DNA of 64,000 bases from Methanobrevibacter sp. Lineage in GTDB: Archaea; Methanobacteriota; Methanobacteria; Methanobacteriales; Methanobacteriaceae. The position numbers and the translations under genes are program-made. Below are positions 1-7,741 of the stretch, piece by piece. Every line of letters starts with the position of its first letter. The first letter of the stretch is position 1. The notes under the pieces are model-generated. The model was not told the DNA's origin, searched no databases, and saw only the letters and a list, made by a program, of their open reading frames with translations. The stretch is from positions 1-64,000 of the forward strand of contig JAFRFB010000016.1 of the NCBI GenBank assembly GCA_017434555.1, written 5' to 3'.

Positions 1-660
1 GATTACTTCTTCTTTTAATCCGAGTAAACATTTTCTGACAATTTGTCTTACTTTATAAGGAGTTCTTCTTCCTGAAGGACATCCTCCACCACAGGTACCA
101 CATTGGAAACAATGTTTAACAGTTTCAATTCCAGCATCAATAAACTCAGCAGTAAATTCTGGGTCACGATTTGCGTCTGTTAATAATTCTTTATCAGTCA
201 ATAAAGTCATATTATCTCTCTTTTTATCTTCTTTTTCTTTTTCATCGTCATCAACTTTCTCAGCTGATTCGATTTCACCATCAGTGTTAACATCTTCCTC
301 TTCTGAAGAAGTATTTTCTTCAACATCTAAAGATTCTTCTGCAGAAACTTCTTCTGCTTCATCAGGAATTTCTTCATTAGAAGGTTCATCTTCTTCTATT
401 ATAGGAAGAGTTTCTTCAACACTTTCTTCCTTTGTAACGGTTACTTCTTTTTTGAATTTCAATTCTATAGTAGCGGTACTTTTATCCTCTTTTTTAAGAA
501 CATCAGAAATTGGTACTGATGTTTTAGTACCGGAAACTATGGTATCATTCAAATCAGAAGATCCATCAGTGACATCTTTAGAAATTTTCTCTTCGATGTC
601 TTTTTCTATCATTTCCTTTTCTTCTTTGAATAAGGATTTAAGACGATTTATAATAGACAT
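1..660 (-). CDS. hdrC: CoB-CoM heterodisulfide reductase subunit C, N-terminal part, with a long acidic extension (runs off the window)
   Basis: HdrC carries two [4Fe-4S] clusters and passes electrons to HdrB in reduction of the CoM-S-S-CoB heterodisulfide, the last step of methanogenesis. Residues 151-220 match HdrC, with cluster ligands C184, C187, C190 and C194 in a CxxCxxCxxxCPSGRRTP motif. The second cluster and C-terminus lie beyond position 1. The first 150 residues are an extra region rich in Glu, Ser, Asp and Lys, with no recognisable fold, in the same frame and without stops. An internal ATG at 210 (Met151) would give the usual HdrC start, but only a weak AGAGAGAT precedes it. The ATG at 660 has a good GAGGTGTG site, and a TATA box (TTTATATAT) lies at 729-737. 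The fusion is visible directly. Its function is unknown. Confidence 0.9.
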   Translation of the reverse strand, partial: MSIINRLKSLFKEEKEMIEKDIEEKISKDVTDGSSDLNDTIVSGTKTSVPISDVLKKEDKSTATIELKFKKEVTVTKEESVEETLPIIEEDEPSNEEIPDEAEEVSAEESLDVEENTSSEEEDVNTDGEIESAEKVDDDEKEKEDKKRDNMTLLTDKELLTDANRDPEFTAEFIDAGIETVKHCFQCGTCGGGCPSGRRTPYKVRQIVRKCLLGLKEEVI

Positions 661-868
661 TGAAAACACACCTCGGATTTTCATAGGAATATTTCCTCGA
701 ATCCTTAATTATAATTTATCTGAAAATCATATATAAAGCTTACTAAATTTTTGAAAGGTGTAATCAAAAAGGTTACACTTGATTATTTTTTTAGGAAGTC
801 CTAAATTTTTAAAAATTAATAAACAATAATATACAAAATAATTAACAATAGAAAAAAGGAAGCATTAA

Positions 869-1612
869 ATGATAAAAAAATTCGAAATAAAATCCCATGA
901 TGGGCCAGGAAGAATCGGAAAATTAGATGGTGAAAAGACTCCAAAATTATTTTATAAAGACGATTTAAAAATTGCTCCATCACAAGGTTCTGCATATAAC
1001 ATAGATAAAGAAATAGCTAAATTTAACTTAAAAGAAACACTTAAACTTGCTTTAGAAAATGTCAATGAATGTGACACTGCTGTTATCCAGGGATCAAAAT
1101 ATATCGATTTAAGAATTGAATGCTTAAAGCAGCTTGAAGAAATGGGCTATAACATATTTATAATTGCAAACGGTGATGAACTTTTAACCAATCCCAGAGA
1201 ACTAGTGGATATTGTTGTTAATTTAAGAAAAAATGCCCACCCATCAAGCATGTTAATCTTTACTTTTGCAGAAAGTTCATTCATGCCAATTTTAACATAT
1301 ATGGGAATTGATGGATTTTTAACAGATGCAAGCAATTATTATAGTCATTTGAATGTACTTCAAACACCAACCAAAGCCTATGACCTAAATACATATAAAA
1401 TATATGATGAGATTACACAGGAAGAACTTGAAAAAAAGAATGTTGAATGTTTGGAACTCGTTATCCTTGAAATTCAAACGCATATGGACAACAGCTCTTT
1501 AAGAAATTTAGTTGAAGAGCGTTCAACAACATCTCCCCAAAACATTTCCACATTAAAAATATTGAATAAAAAATATATGGATTTCATTTTGGAATACAAT
1601 CAGTTATTCTAA
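869..1612 (+). CDS. Archaeosine tRNA-ribosyltransferase / ArcS N-terminal-domain-like protein, short form
   Basis: This 247-residue protein begins with a FEIKSHDGPGRIGKLDG stretch typical of the tRNA-guanine transglycosylase-like N-terminal domain of archaeal TgtA/ArcS proteins. ArcS converts preQ0-15 in tRNA to archaeosine. A PSQGSAYNI stretch and a TIM-barrel-like alternation of strands and helices follow. Known ArcS proteins are more than twice as long and end in a PUA RNA-binding domain, and none is visible here. It may therefore be a stand-alone domain that works with a separately encoded C-terminal part, or a divergent paralog. AAGGAAG precedes the ATG. The last 9 bases overlap the convergent gene at 1604-2029. 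The family call rests on the N-terminal motif and is moderate. Confidence 0.55.
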   Translation: MIKKFEIKSHDGPGRIGKLDGEKTPKLFYKDDLKIAPSQGSAYNIDKEIAKFNLKETLKLALENVNECDTAVIQGSKYIDLRIECLKQLEEMGYNIFIIANGDELLTNPRELVDIVVNLRKNAHPSSMLIFTFAESSFMPILTYMGIDGFLTDASNYYSHLNVLQTPTKAYDLNTYKIYDEITQEELEKKNVECLELVILEIQTHMDNSSLRNLVEERSTTSPQNISTLKILNKKYMDFILEYNQLF

Positions 1613-2029
1613 TTTGAAAGATGAAATCAAATCATCATATTCCTTTATTGTTTTTGATGAAAAATCTGCCGTTCGCAGTTCAAAAATATAGATGTTTCCA
1701 TCCTCTATGAATACATAGGTATGAATATCAAAAGTAATATCTGGAGTTTTGATGTTTCCGTGAAGTTTGATTGCATCCATTGAAGCAATTTGTATGAACT
1801 CGGAGTTTAAGATTACTCCGCCATCATCGACTATGCATTTTTCCATGAATTCCTTATAGCTGTCCAAGTTGGTTTCAGTTGGAAATGCGACAACATTTAA
1901 AAGATTATTTTCTCCTTTTGATAATGTGGCTATACAATCAGGATTTGAAAAAGTATCTGCCTTTTCAACTTCCCAAGTATCCAAATACTCAAAAATCACA
2001 TTTCCTGATTGAAATACTCTATTTTGCAT
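1604..2029 (-). CDS. Hypothetical protein, PsbP-like beta fold suspected
   Basis: A 141-residue soluble protein without signal peptide or membrane segment. The pattern (FQSGNVIFEYLDTWE near the start, a central KLHGNIKTP stretch, a terminal DDLISSFKLE helix) resembles small PsbP/DUF1795-like proteins common in Methanobrevibacter, but no catalytic motif is visible and I do not assign a function. Its ATG follows directly on the stop codon of the upstream coiled-coil gene (2030-2956), so the two are almost certainly cotranscribed and translationally coupled. Its 3' end overlaps the convergent ArcS-like gene by 9 bases. Confidence 0.7.
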   Translation of the reverse strand: MQNRVFQSGNVIFEYLDTWEVEKADTFSNPDCIATLSKGENNLLNVVAFPTETNLDSYKEFMEKCIVDDGGVILNSEFIQIASMDAIKLHGNIKTPDITFDIHTYVFIEDGNIYIFELRTADFSSKTIKEYDDLISSFKLE

Positions 2030-2956
2030 TTATTCAGCCTCATCCGAATTAGTATCCTCATCATCTTTTGATGACTTGATATCAATAGTTTCTGGAGCCT
2101 CTTCTAAAGTGTCAATATATTTGGAAAATGGTTCTGGAAGTTTAGGCATTACCTCTTTTAATATTTCTCCTGCATCCAACTCCAATGCCTGGCCTGAAAG
2201 CAACTGCTCAACATCAAAGTCAAATTCAAAAGGTTTAAGCAAATCATCAGTAGGTACTCTTAAATTAATCTTGCGTTTGTTGAGAATCATTTTAATGGTG
2301 CTTGTGTTTCTGATTTGCTCATTCATATCATCAATAGTGCTGTTTATATCATATGCTATAGCTTTATTCTTCTCATTTACATCTTGTTTAGCTTTTGAGA
2401 TAGACTTTTCAAGGCCTGAAACCAACTCAGCATTTCTTCTATTAATATTATCTCTGGCCTCATCAATAACAACATTAATGGCATTCAAAATAGATTTGTT
2501 TAACTCAACATTATATGCAAGAATCATCTTGTTTTTATAATCAAGCTCCTTAAAAATAGCAACTCTCTCTTCATCAACGCTGACAAGCTTTTTGTTTAAC
2601 TCATAGATTTCGTCTTTTGCCCTGATTAACTCTTCCTTATCAGACAACTGATCTTTAAGAGAACCGACATCATCGAAAAATGAACCCTTTAAAGTATCCA
2701 GCTGTTCCTGCAATTCAGCTATTTGAGCATCTTTTTCGGCTAAAACATCTTCATCTACAGAGGTATTGCCGAACATTAATTTTTCGTATTCCTCTTTAGG
2801 AATAACTTTTACCAAATCATTATCTTCAAAAGGGTCTTCTTTTTTAAGACTGACCTGTTTTTGTTTAGATTCCTTTTCAATAGAGTTACCGGCTTTATCT
2901 TTACTGGTGTATTTTTTAGTATACACCCGAACTGTTCTGAATTCTTCATTTTCCAT
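2030..2956 (-). CDS. Coiled-coil protein of unknown function
   Basis: About 308 residues. Residues 1-60 are basic and then acidic (a KKYTSKDKAGNS segment, then EDPFEDNDLVKVIP). Residues 75-140 form a predicted coiled coil (AEKDAQIAELQEQLDTL and similar heptads), followed by a long helical region with many Asn and Lys, a more ordered segment (VPTDDLLKPFEFDFDVEQLL) and an acidic tail. No enzyme motif, signal peptide or membrane span is seen. I place the start at the ATG at 2956 because AGGTG sits 7 bases before it. A TTG two codons upstream lies too close to that site. The next gene follows with no gap. The function is not recognisable. A structural or scaffold role is only a guess. Confidence 0.75.
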   Translation of the reverse strand: MENEEFRTVRVYTKKYTSKDKAGNSIEKESKQKQVSLKKEDPFEDNDLVKVIPKEEYEKLMFGNTSVDEDVLAEKDAQIAELQEQLDTLKGSFFDDVGSLKDQLSDKEELIRAKDEIYELNKKLVSVDEERVAIFKELDYKNKMILAYNVELNKSILNAINVVIDEARDNINRRNAELVSGLEKSISKAKQDVNEKNKAIAYDINSTIDDMNEQIRNTSTIKMILNKRKINLRVPTDDLLKPFEFDFDVEQLLSGQALELDAGEILKEVMPKLPEPFSKYIDTLEEAPETIDIKSSKDDEDTNSDEAE

Positions 2957-3049
2957 TTCCAAACACCTACTTAATTATATCTAGATTCGTTTTAATTTAA
3001 ATAGTTTATCTAAAAATGCTTTAAAAAAATAATTATTGAGGAGATATAT

Positions 3050-3205
3050 TCACTTCTCCTCATTTTCAATCCACAACATCATAGCTTCCTCAATAGCTTT
3101 TGAATACCATCCCGTAGTAAACAACAACTTAGAAGAGGCTAATTTACGAAAATACATATCCAAGTCATTATTGACATTAATGGTAACTCTTTTATTTTTA
3201 CTCAT
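3050..3205 (-). CDS. Small ribbon-helix-helix-like protein (51 aa)
   Basis: A short open frame of 51 codons, ATG at 3205 and TGA at 3050-3052. The protein starts with a basic strand (MSKNKRVTINVNNDLDMYF) and continues with two helices (FRKLASSKLL and YSKAIEEAMMLWIENEEK). That order, with the KRVTINV strand, is the layout of CopG/MetJ-type ribbon-helix-helix DNA-binding proteins and small antitoxins. There is no neighbouring toxin gene. Base composition and codon use look like the surrounding genes. The ribosome binding site is weak, so a leaderless or short-leader message is possible. Family assignment is inference from pattern. Confidence 0.65.
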   Translation of the reverse strand: MSKNKRVTINVNNDLDMYFRKLASSKLLFTTGWYSKAIEEAMMLWIENEEK

Positions 3206-3350
3206 ACATAATTATTAGTATACTTCTAGTAAATAAATTATACAGTATTTTTTGAGCTTAATTTCACACTTTGATTATAATAATGACCTTAAACGGTAAA
3301 ATTAAGATAAATAAAAACCTTTTGGTTATAATATTTACCTCAAACAATAA

Positions 3351-3517
3351 TCATAATTCATCATCAAAAGCATCGAAATCATCATCTTTGCTGCTTTTTC
3401 GGCTTCTTTCCAGAGGTCATGATCTTCAATGTCCAGCCGGAATCCGCATCCCTCACATTATAGCTGATTGGCTCTGGACAGATTCTCATCCAGGACATTT
3501 AAATAACCTCCCATCAT
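3351..3517 (-). pseudogene. Remnant of a small zinc-ribbon protein, broken by a stop and a frameshift
   Basis: One frame reads MMGGYLNVLDENLSRANQL, hits TAA, and continues as CEGCGFRLDIEDHDLWKEAE. The frame two bases later then gives an acidic end, DDDFDAFDDEL, before a stop at 3351-3353. The CxxC pair with GFRLD and the acidic C-terminus look like the end of a real zinc-ribbon protein, so one nonsense change plus one frameshift would explain the pieces. A plus-strand frame over the same bases shows no such features. This is either decay after loss of function or an assembly error. The parent family is not identified. Confidence 0.4.
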
Positions 3518-3609
3518 GAATACACATAGTCATTAACACACCAACATAGTTTTAGATTAGGCAAAAAATATGAAAAGATTTATATATTAATAAAACATAA
3601 GTATTAAAC

Positions 3610-3727
3610 GATATGAAAAAAAATTCATGTCTACAATGAACATCAGTCAACCATTTTATAATCTCCAAATGAGTTCATTGGACAAAAAACACGAAGTAGA
3701 TTAAAGATTTCTACTTCTCCCCCTCCC
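3610..3727 (+). ncRNA. Putative structured small RNA, copy 1
   Basis: A TATA box (TTTATATAT, 3579-3587) is followed about 25 bases later by the likely transcript start near 3610. The predicted RNA has a 5' hairpin (ATGAA/TTCAT, 3613-3627), a second stem (CAATGAAC 3634-3641 with GTTCATTG 3673-3680) whose loop holds ATCTCCAAA at 3661-3669, and a 3' hairpin (GAAGTAGA 3693-3700 with TCTACTTC 3710-3717) followed by a TCCCCCTCCCC tail. The same order of elements recurs in copy 2 at 3982-4098. No convincing protein is encoded: the ATG in the first hairpin gives only an 8-residue frame. The ends are estimates. The ATCTCC loop is complementary to Shine-Dalgarno-type sequences, which suggests, but does not prove, regulation of mRNAs. 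Confidence 0.55.
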
Positions 3728-3981
3728 CTATATGTTAAACATCACGAAATCCATTACTAAATTTAATAGATAATCACGATTTTTATTTAAATTAAAAAAC
3801 TGGCAAATTTTCTAATTTTAAATTAAAAAAAGTATATTGGATAGTATTAATTTAATAAATAATCAAAATTCAGTTGATAATACAAAGAAATAATATTATA
3901 ACAAAAATATAACCTAATATTACAGCATTTGAGATTGAATTTTTAAAAACATTTATATACCATAAAAACATAATATTATAC

Positions 3982-4098
3982 GATATGAAGAAAACTTCAT
4001 TTCAAAATAAATGTTGATAATACATTATTATCTCCAAAAAATTATTTCAACTACGTAGAAAGTAGGTCAAGAGGCCTACTTTCGCAATCCCCCTTATT
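3982..4098 (+). ncRNA. Putative structured small RNA, copy 2
   Basis: The layout matches copy 1: TATA box (TTTATATA, 3952-3959), conserved start region ending CGATATGAA, 5' hairpin ATGAAG-AAAA-CTTCAT (3985-4000), and a second stem (GTTGATAAT 4013-4021 with ATTATTTCAAC 4041-4051, two-base bulge). The loop of that stem contains ATCTCCAAA (4030-4038). An 11-bp 3' hairpin follows (4058-4068 with 4073-4083, loop AAGA), then a C/T-rich tail. The stems are kept while their sequences differ from copy 1, which is the expected mark of a structured RNA. It ends just before the stop codon of the convergent dphB gene. Confidence 0.55.
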
Positions 4099-4104
4099 TT
4101 TAAA

Positions 4105-4896
4105 TTAAACATCATCCAATATCTTTGAATCAGCACCAGCAATCTCTACAAGGTATTCAGCTTCAACGATATGTAAGTCGGCGGGTATAACGATGCAATG
4201 AAGGGGACCGCCAAAATCATATTCGATTAACTCAGAAATTTTATCTGCTTTAACAACAACGTCCCTTGAACCGACACGGGCAATGCCTATGGCCAGAGTG
4301 TCCTCAGTTATCAATCCATCATAATCTATTGAATCTTTAATGTTCATCAGATATTCCAAACCCTGATTGACAGTCATGTAACGGTCTTTATGAGCCTGAA
4401 TATCAAGCAAAACAAGAGTATGCATGTTTGATTTTAAATTCTCTTCAATAGCAACATATGGAGATTTAGGATAAAAATTATAATCCGGAAATGGGATGGT
4501 GGTTACCTTACCGAATTTATAGCCCTGAAGTCCTGAAATGGCAGGTGCTGAAGACAAAATTGAAGATCCGTGAATAACTTCATATTCAATTCCTTTTTTA
4601 GCGCATTGAACTAAAAAGTCACTATGTGTAGTTGCAATTAAGGGGTCTCCACCAGTGATTAAAGCAACATCAGCATCTTTAGCCTCATCGATGAATTTAT
4701 GTTCCTCTTCAACTTCACCTCTGATTAAGACCTCAATTTCTTTACCGACAAGCTCTTCAATTTTATCAAAACTTGAGCCGAATAAACGGGAAGTAAAAAA
4801 TTCAGCATAAATCTTATCAACATTTTTTAAACATTCCAAACCTTTTAGAGAAATGTCCTTTTCATCAAATAATCCTAAACCTACTAAATAAAACAT
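4105..4896 (-). CDS. dphB: Diphthine synthase
   Basis: DphB (Dph5) is the SAM-dependent methyltransferase that methylates the modified histidine of elongation factor 2 on the way to diphthamide. The 263-residue length is typical. The N-terminal FYLVGLGLFDEKDISLKGLE, the TGGDPLIATTHSDF motif (around 82-95) and HGSSILSSAPAISGLQGYKFGK (around 109-130) are hallmark segments of this precorrin-methylase-like family. It is divergent from trm5 across a 38-base gap, so the two share a compact promoter region. Its 3' end faces the small RNA copy 2. Confidence 0.95.
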   Translation of the reverse strand: MFYLVGLGLFDEKDISLKGLECLKNVDKIYAEFFTSRLFGSSFDKIEELVGKEIEVLIRGEVEEEHKFIDEAKDADVALITGGDPLIATTHSDFLVQCAKKGIEYEVIHGSSILSSAPAISGLQGYKFGKVTTIPFPDYNFYPKSPYVAIEENLKSNMHTLVLLDIQAHKDRYMTVNQGLEYLMNIKDSIDYDGLITEDTLAIGIARVGSRDVVVKADKISELIEYDFGGPLHCIVIPADLHIVEAEYLVEIAGADSKILDDV

Positions 4897-4934
4897 GATA
4901 TAATATATATGAAATAAAACATAAAAAAGTTATT

Positions 4935-5936
4935 ATGAAATCAGTCAAGGTTCCATTAAAAAAGCTTAATGATGTTAGAATAGAACTAATGAAAAAAGAA
5001 TTAATGAGAATGGATTATAGAATAAAAGCTGAAGCTGATTATGGCTATATTCCTGTAAAAGATGATGTTGAGGGATATGAAATAGTCGATATTGAATTAG
5101 AAGAGCTGAATACCCATCCACACAATTTCTCTGAACTGCTTGAAGGCGAACTTACAGATGAGGAAATTGAGAATTTAAAAACATCATTCGACACAATCGG
5201 AGACATTATCATTTTAGAAATTCCGGATAATCTCGAGTCTAAGAAAAACATTATCGGAAAGGCAACCCTTGACTTTACTAAAAGAAAAGCAATTTACATG
5301 AAAAAAAGTGCCGTTCACGGAACAATAAGAATCAGAGACTTGGAACTTATTGCAGGCAAAGATGATCCGGTAACCATCCACAAGGAACATGGCGCCAGAT
5401 TAAAACTGAATGTCAAGGAAGTCTACTTTTCACCAAGACTCGCAACCGAAAGAAAACGTGTAAGTGACAGCGTTTGTGACGGTGAAAATATTTTAGACAT
5501 GTTTTGTGGAATTGGACCTTTTCCTATTGTCATATCAAGAAACAATGATGTTAATATAACGGGTGTTGACATTAACGAAAATGCAATAAAATATTTCAAT
5601 GAAAACATTAAACTGAACAAGCTTAAAAATGTGGACGCAATATGCGGAGATGTAGGCGAAGTTTCAAAATCATTTAAAACAAAATTCGATAGAATAATTA
5701 TGAACCTTCCAGGTCTTGCCTATGATTTCCTCGATGTTGCAATGAATTTAATTGAAGATGGTGGAACAATCAATTATTATGAATTCTCTGATGGGTATGA
5801 GCAGGGAGAAAAAAGATTAGTTGAAGCAGCTTCAAAAGAAAATAAAAATGTGGAAATAACAAATACTAGAAAAGTCAAATCCACATCACCTGGAGAATGG
5901 CATGTAGCCATTGATGCAAAAGTAACATCTAAATAG
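4935..5936 (+). CDS. trm5: tRNA (guanine37-N1)-methyltransferase Trm5-type
   Basis: This class I SAM methyltransferase makes m1G37 in tRNA, which prevents +1 frameshifting and starts wyosine synthesis. At 333 residues it matches archaeal Trm5. The N-terminal recognition domain is followed by YFSPRLATER (164-173), SAM motif I DMFCGIGPF (188-196), an acidic VDINENA segment, and the NLPG motif (257-260) of the catalytic site. A Taw2-type function is possible but less likely given the NLPG motif. The last 8 bases overlap the end of the convergent mtnA-like gene. Confidence 0.92.
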   Translation: MKSVKVPLKKLNDVRIELMKKELMRMDYRIKAEADYGYIPVKDDVEGYEIVDIELEELNTHPHNFSELLEGELTDEEIENLKTSFDTIGDIIILEIPDNLESKKNIIGKATLDFTKRKAIYMKKSAVHGTIRIRDLELIAGKDDPVTIHKEHGARLKLNVKEVYFSPRLATERKRVSDSVCDGENILDMFCGIGPFPIVISRNNDVNITGVDINENAIKYFNENIKLNKLKNVDAICGDVGEVSKSFKTKFDRIIMNLPGLAYDFLDVAMNLIEDGGTINYYEFSDGYEQGEKRLVEAASKENKNVEITNTRKVKSTSPGEWHVAIDAKVTSK

Positions 5937-6858
5937 GATCAATAATACCATTTTCAGTGATAATTCCTGTAATGAACTCACTAGGAGTGATATCAAAAGC
6001 AGGATTTATTACTTCAGTGCCTTCAGGACAAATTCTAGCCCCGCCATAATATCTGACTTCATCACCACCACGCTCTTCGATAACCGTATCAAAGATAGAT
6101 GCATCAAAATCAAAAGTAGATAATGGAGCAGCCACATAAAATGGAACATCATGCTGTTTAGCAGCCATTGCAACCATGAATGAACCTATTTTATTTACAA
6201 CACCTCCTTTGGCAATCCTGTCCGCACCGATTACAACCTTATCTATTTTACCCTGTGACATTAAAAAACCGGAAGCCACATCAGGAATTAATTTAACCGG
6301 GATTTTTTCCTGTTGCATTTCCCAAACACTTAAACTGGCTCCCTGACCCCTAGGTCTTGTTTCATCACAGATTACATTAATATTTTTACCTGCATCACGA
6401 GCAGCTCTAAAAACTCCAAGTGCAGTTCCATAATCAACACAGGCCAATGCTCCGGCATTACAGTGAGTTAAAACAGTATCGCCATCATCAATTACTTCAG
6501 AACCATATTTACCTATTGCCCTATTGGTATCAATATCTTCCTGATACATCTTTAATGCTTCATCCAAAGGATTATCACTATTCAATACCCTGTCCACTGC
6601 CCAAAACAAGTTAATTGCAGTCGGTCTTGCAGCCTTTATTTCATCTGCAGCTTTTTCTAAATCTTCATCAGCCAAATAGGCAAGTGCCATACCAAAAGCA
6701 GCTGCAACTCCAATAGCTGGAGCCCCACGAACAATCATGTCCTTAATTGCCACAATGACTTCAAGGTAATTTTCACAATAAACGTAAGTTAATTCATCAG
6801 GTAATTTTGTTTGGTCTATTAATTTTAATTTGTTATCTTCCCATTCTATAGTTCTCAT
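5929..6858 (-). CDS. mtnA: S-methyl-5-thioribose-1-phosphate isomerase (MtnA/eIF2B-like family)
   Basis: A 309-residue sugar-phosphate isomerase of the MtnA / eIF2B-alpha family, which interconverts ring aldose-1-phosphates and open ketose-1-phosphates in salvage of methylthioadenosine or 5'-deoxyadenosine. Visible motifs are VRGAPAIGVAAA (43-54), THCNAGALAC (131-140), CDETRPRGQG (164-173) and GADRIAKGGVVNKIG (211-225). Archaeal members may act on more than one substrate, and related ribose-1,5-bisphosphate isomerases share this fold. The motif spacing favours MtnA. It stands alone on this strand, its 3' end overlapping trm5. Confidence 0.88.
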   Translation of the reverse strand: MRTIEWEDNKLKLIDQTKLPDELTYVYCENYLEVIVAIKDMIVRGAPAIGVAAAFGMALAYLADEDLEKAADEIKAARPTAINLFWAVDRVLNSDNPLDEALKMYQEDIDTNRAIGKYGSEVIDDGDTVLTHCNAGALACVDYGTALGVFRAARDAGKNINVICDETRPRGQGASLSVWEMQQEKIPVKLIPDVASGFLMSQGKIDKVVIGADRIAKGGVVNKIGSFMVAMAAKQHDVPFYVAAPLSTFDFDASIFDTVIEERGGDEVRYYGGARICPEGTEVINPAFDITPSEFITGIITENGIIDPI

Positions 6859-6943
6859 AAAATAGAATTTATTTAAAAAATTATATAAAATTTAGCAAAG
6901 ATTTTCATAAATTTTGAAAAGAAAATAGTTTAATTAACTATAA

Positions 6944-7741
6944 TCATTTCTCATTTTTCTTAGCTTTGATTAAATCTTCCATTTCATCAAATTTGTGGTC
7001 AACACGCCTTCGTATAATTGAAACGGCTAAAGTAGCAGTACCTACACTAGATAAGAGAAATCCACCCCATGCCAAGACCAATGAATCAAGTTTTCCGACA
7101 ACTGAATTTCCTGAAGCATCAAAACTGTTACTTGTAAATGCATTTGAAACCATTACTATTGAATCCAAAGGAGAAACTCTTTCAACCAGGATAGTAAATA
7201 AGAAACTGACCAATACAATTGTAAATAAAAGCAATATAGTTATTCCCAAACCATAATTTTGAGTGTATTTGACAAATTTGCGGTAGTAAACCTGAATAAA
7301 GTATAGGTATGCGAATATGTGGAAAAGATCTAAGAAAGCAATCATACCATCTCCAAATATCAATCTTGCAATAGATGTAAATGGAATTAATAAAAACAAT
7401 ATAACTTTCCCTTTTAAAGAGTCCGTACTCATTTTAAGAGCAAGGTATATTGAAATTAAAATATCAAGAACAGTGATGAAAATTACACCATCATCCCATT
7501 CGAAAAATAGGTATAAAACAATCACGATAAAGATAATTACCATCACAAGGTAAAAGATTTGTTTAAATGAATATATCTTTTCAATAGGGAAATACTCCAA
7601 AATATTAAAAAATCTTGAATTTTTAAGAGTGGAAGATGATTTAACCTTATTAATAACAAATTTGCTAACATATACTAAAACGGCAAAAATTCCAACTGCA
7701 ATTAATAATTGAATAATAAACAACAACAACCAATTATCCAT
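6944..7741 (-). CDS. Multi-pass membrane protein, ion-channel-like, paralog of the upstream gene
   Basis: A 265-residue protein with about six hydrophobic helices (near 5-30, 60-82, 88-108, 114-134, 138-158, 172-196). A hydrophobic re-entrant-looking stretch and a last helix (VLAWGGFLLSSVGTATLAV) follow, with a short basic/acidic tail. The segment SNAFTSNSFDASGNSVVGKLDSLVLAWGG sits where a pore helix, filter and inner helix would be in a six-helix cation channel, but the canonical TVGYG is replaced by TSNSFD. Its ATG shares a base with the stop of the paralog at 7741-8532 (TAATG), so the pair is coupled and may form a heteromeric complex. The channel role is inference. Confidence 0.6.
   Translation of the reverse strand: MDNWLLLFIIQLLIAVGIFAVLVYVSKFVINKVKSSSTLKNSRFFNILEYFPIEKIYSFKQIFYLVMVIIFIVIVLYLFFEWDDGVIFITVLDILISIYLALKMSTDSLKGKVILFLLIPFTSIARLIFGDGMIAFLDLFHIFAYLYFIQVYYRKFVKYTQNYGLGITILLLFTIVLVSFLFTILVERVSPLDSIVMVSNAFTSNSFDASGNSVVGKLDSLVLAWGGFLLSSVGTATLAVSIIRRRVDHKFDEMEDLIKAKKNEK

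Noticed and set aside
284-736. Serine-rich plus-strand frame of 150 codons
   Set aside because: It is the antisense shadow of the acidic HdrC extension on the minus strand, which has the ribosome binding site and TATA box.
3271-3519. Plus-strand frame of 82 codons
   Set aside because: No family features. The opposite strand carries recognisable zinc-ribbon remnants.
3613-3636. Leader peptide in small RNA copy 1 (8 codons) and a similar 10-codon frame in copy 2
   Set aside because: The two share only MKK and a Ser. The similarity is better explained by the conserved hairpin.
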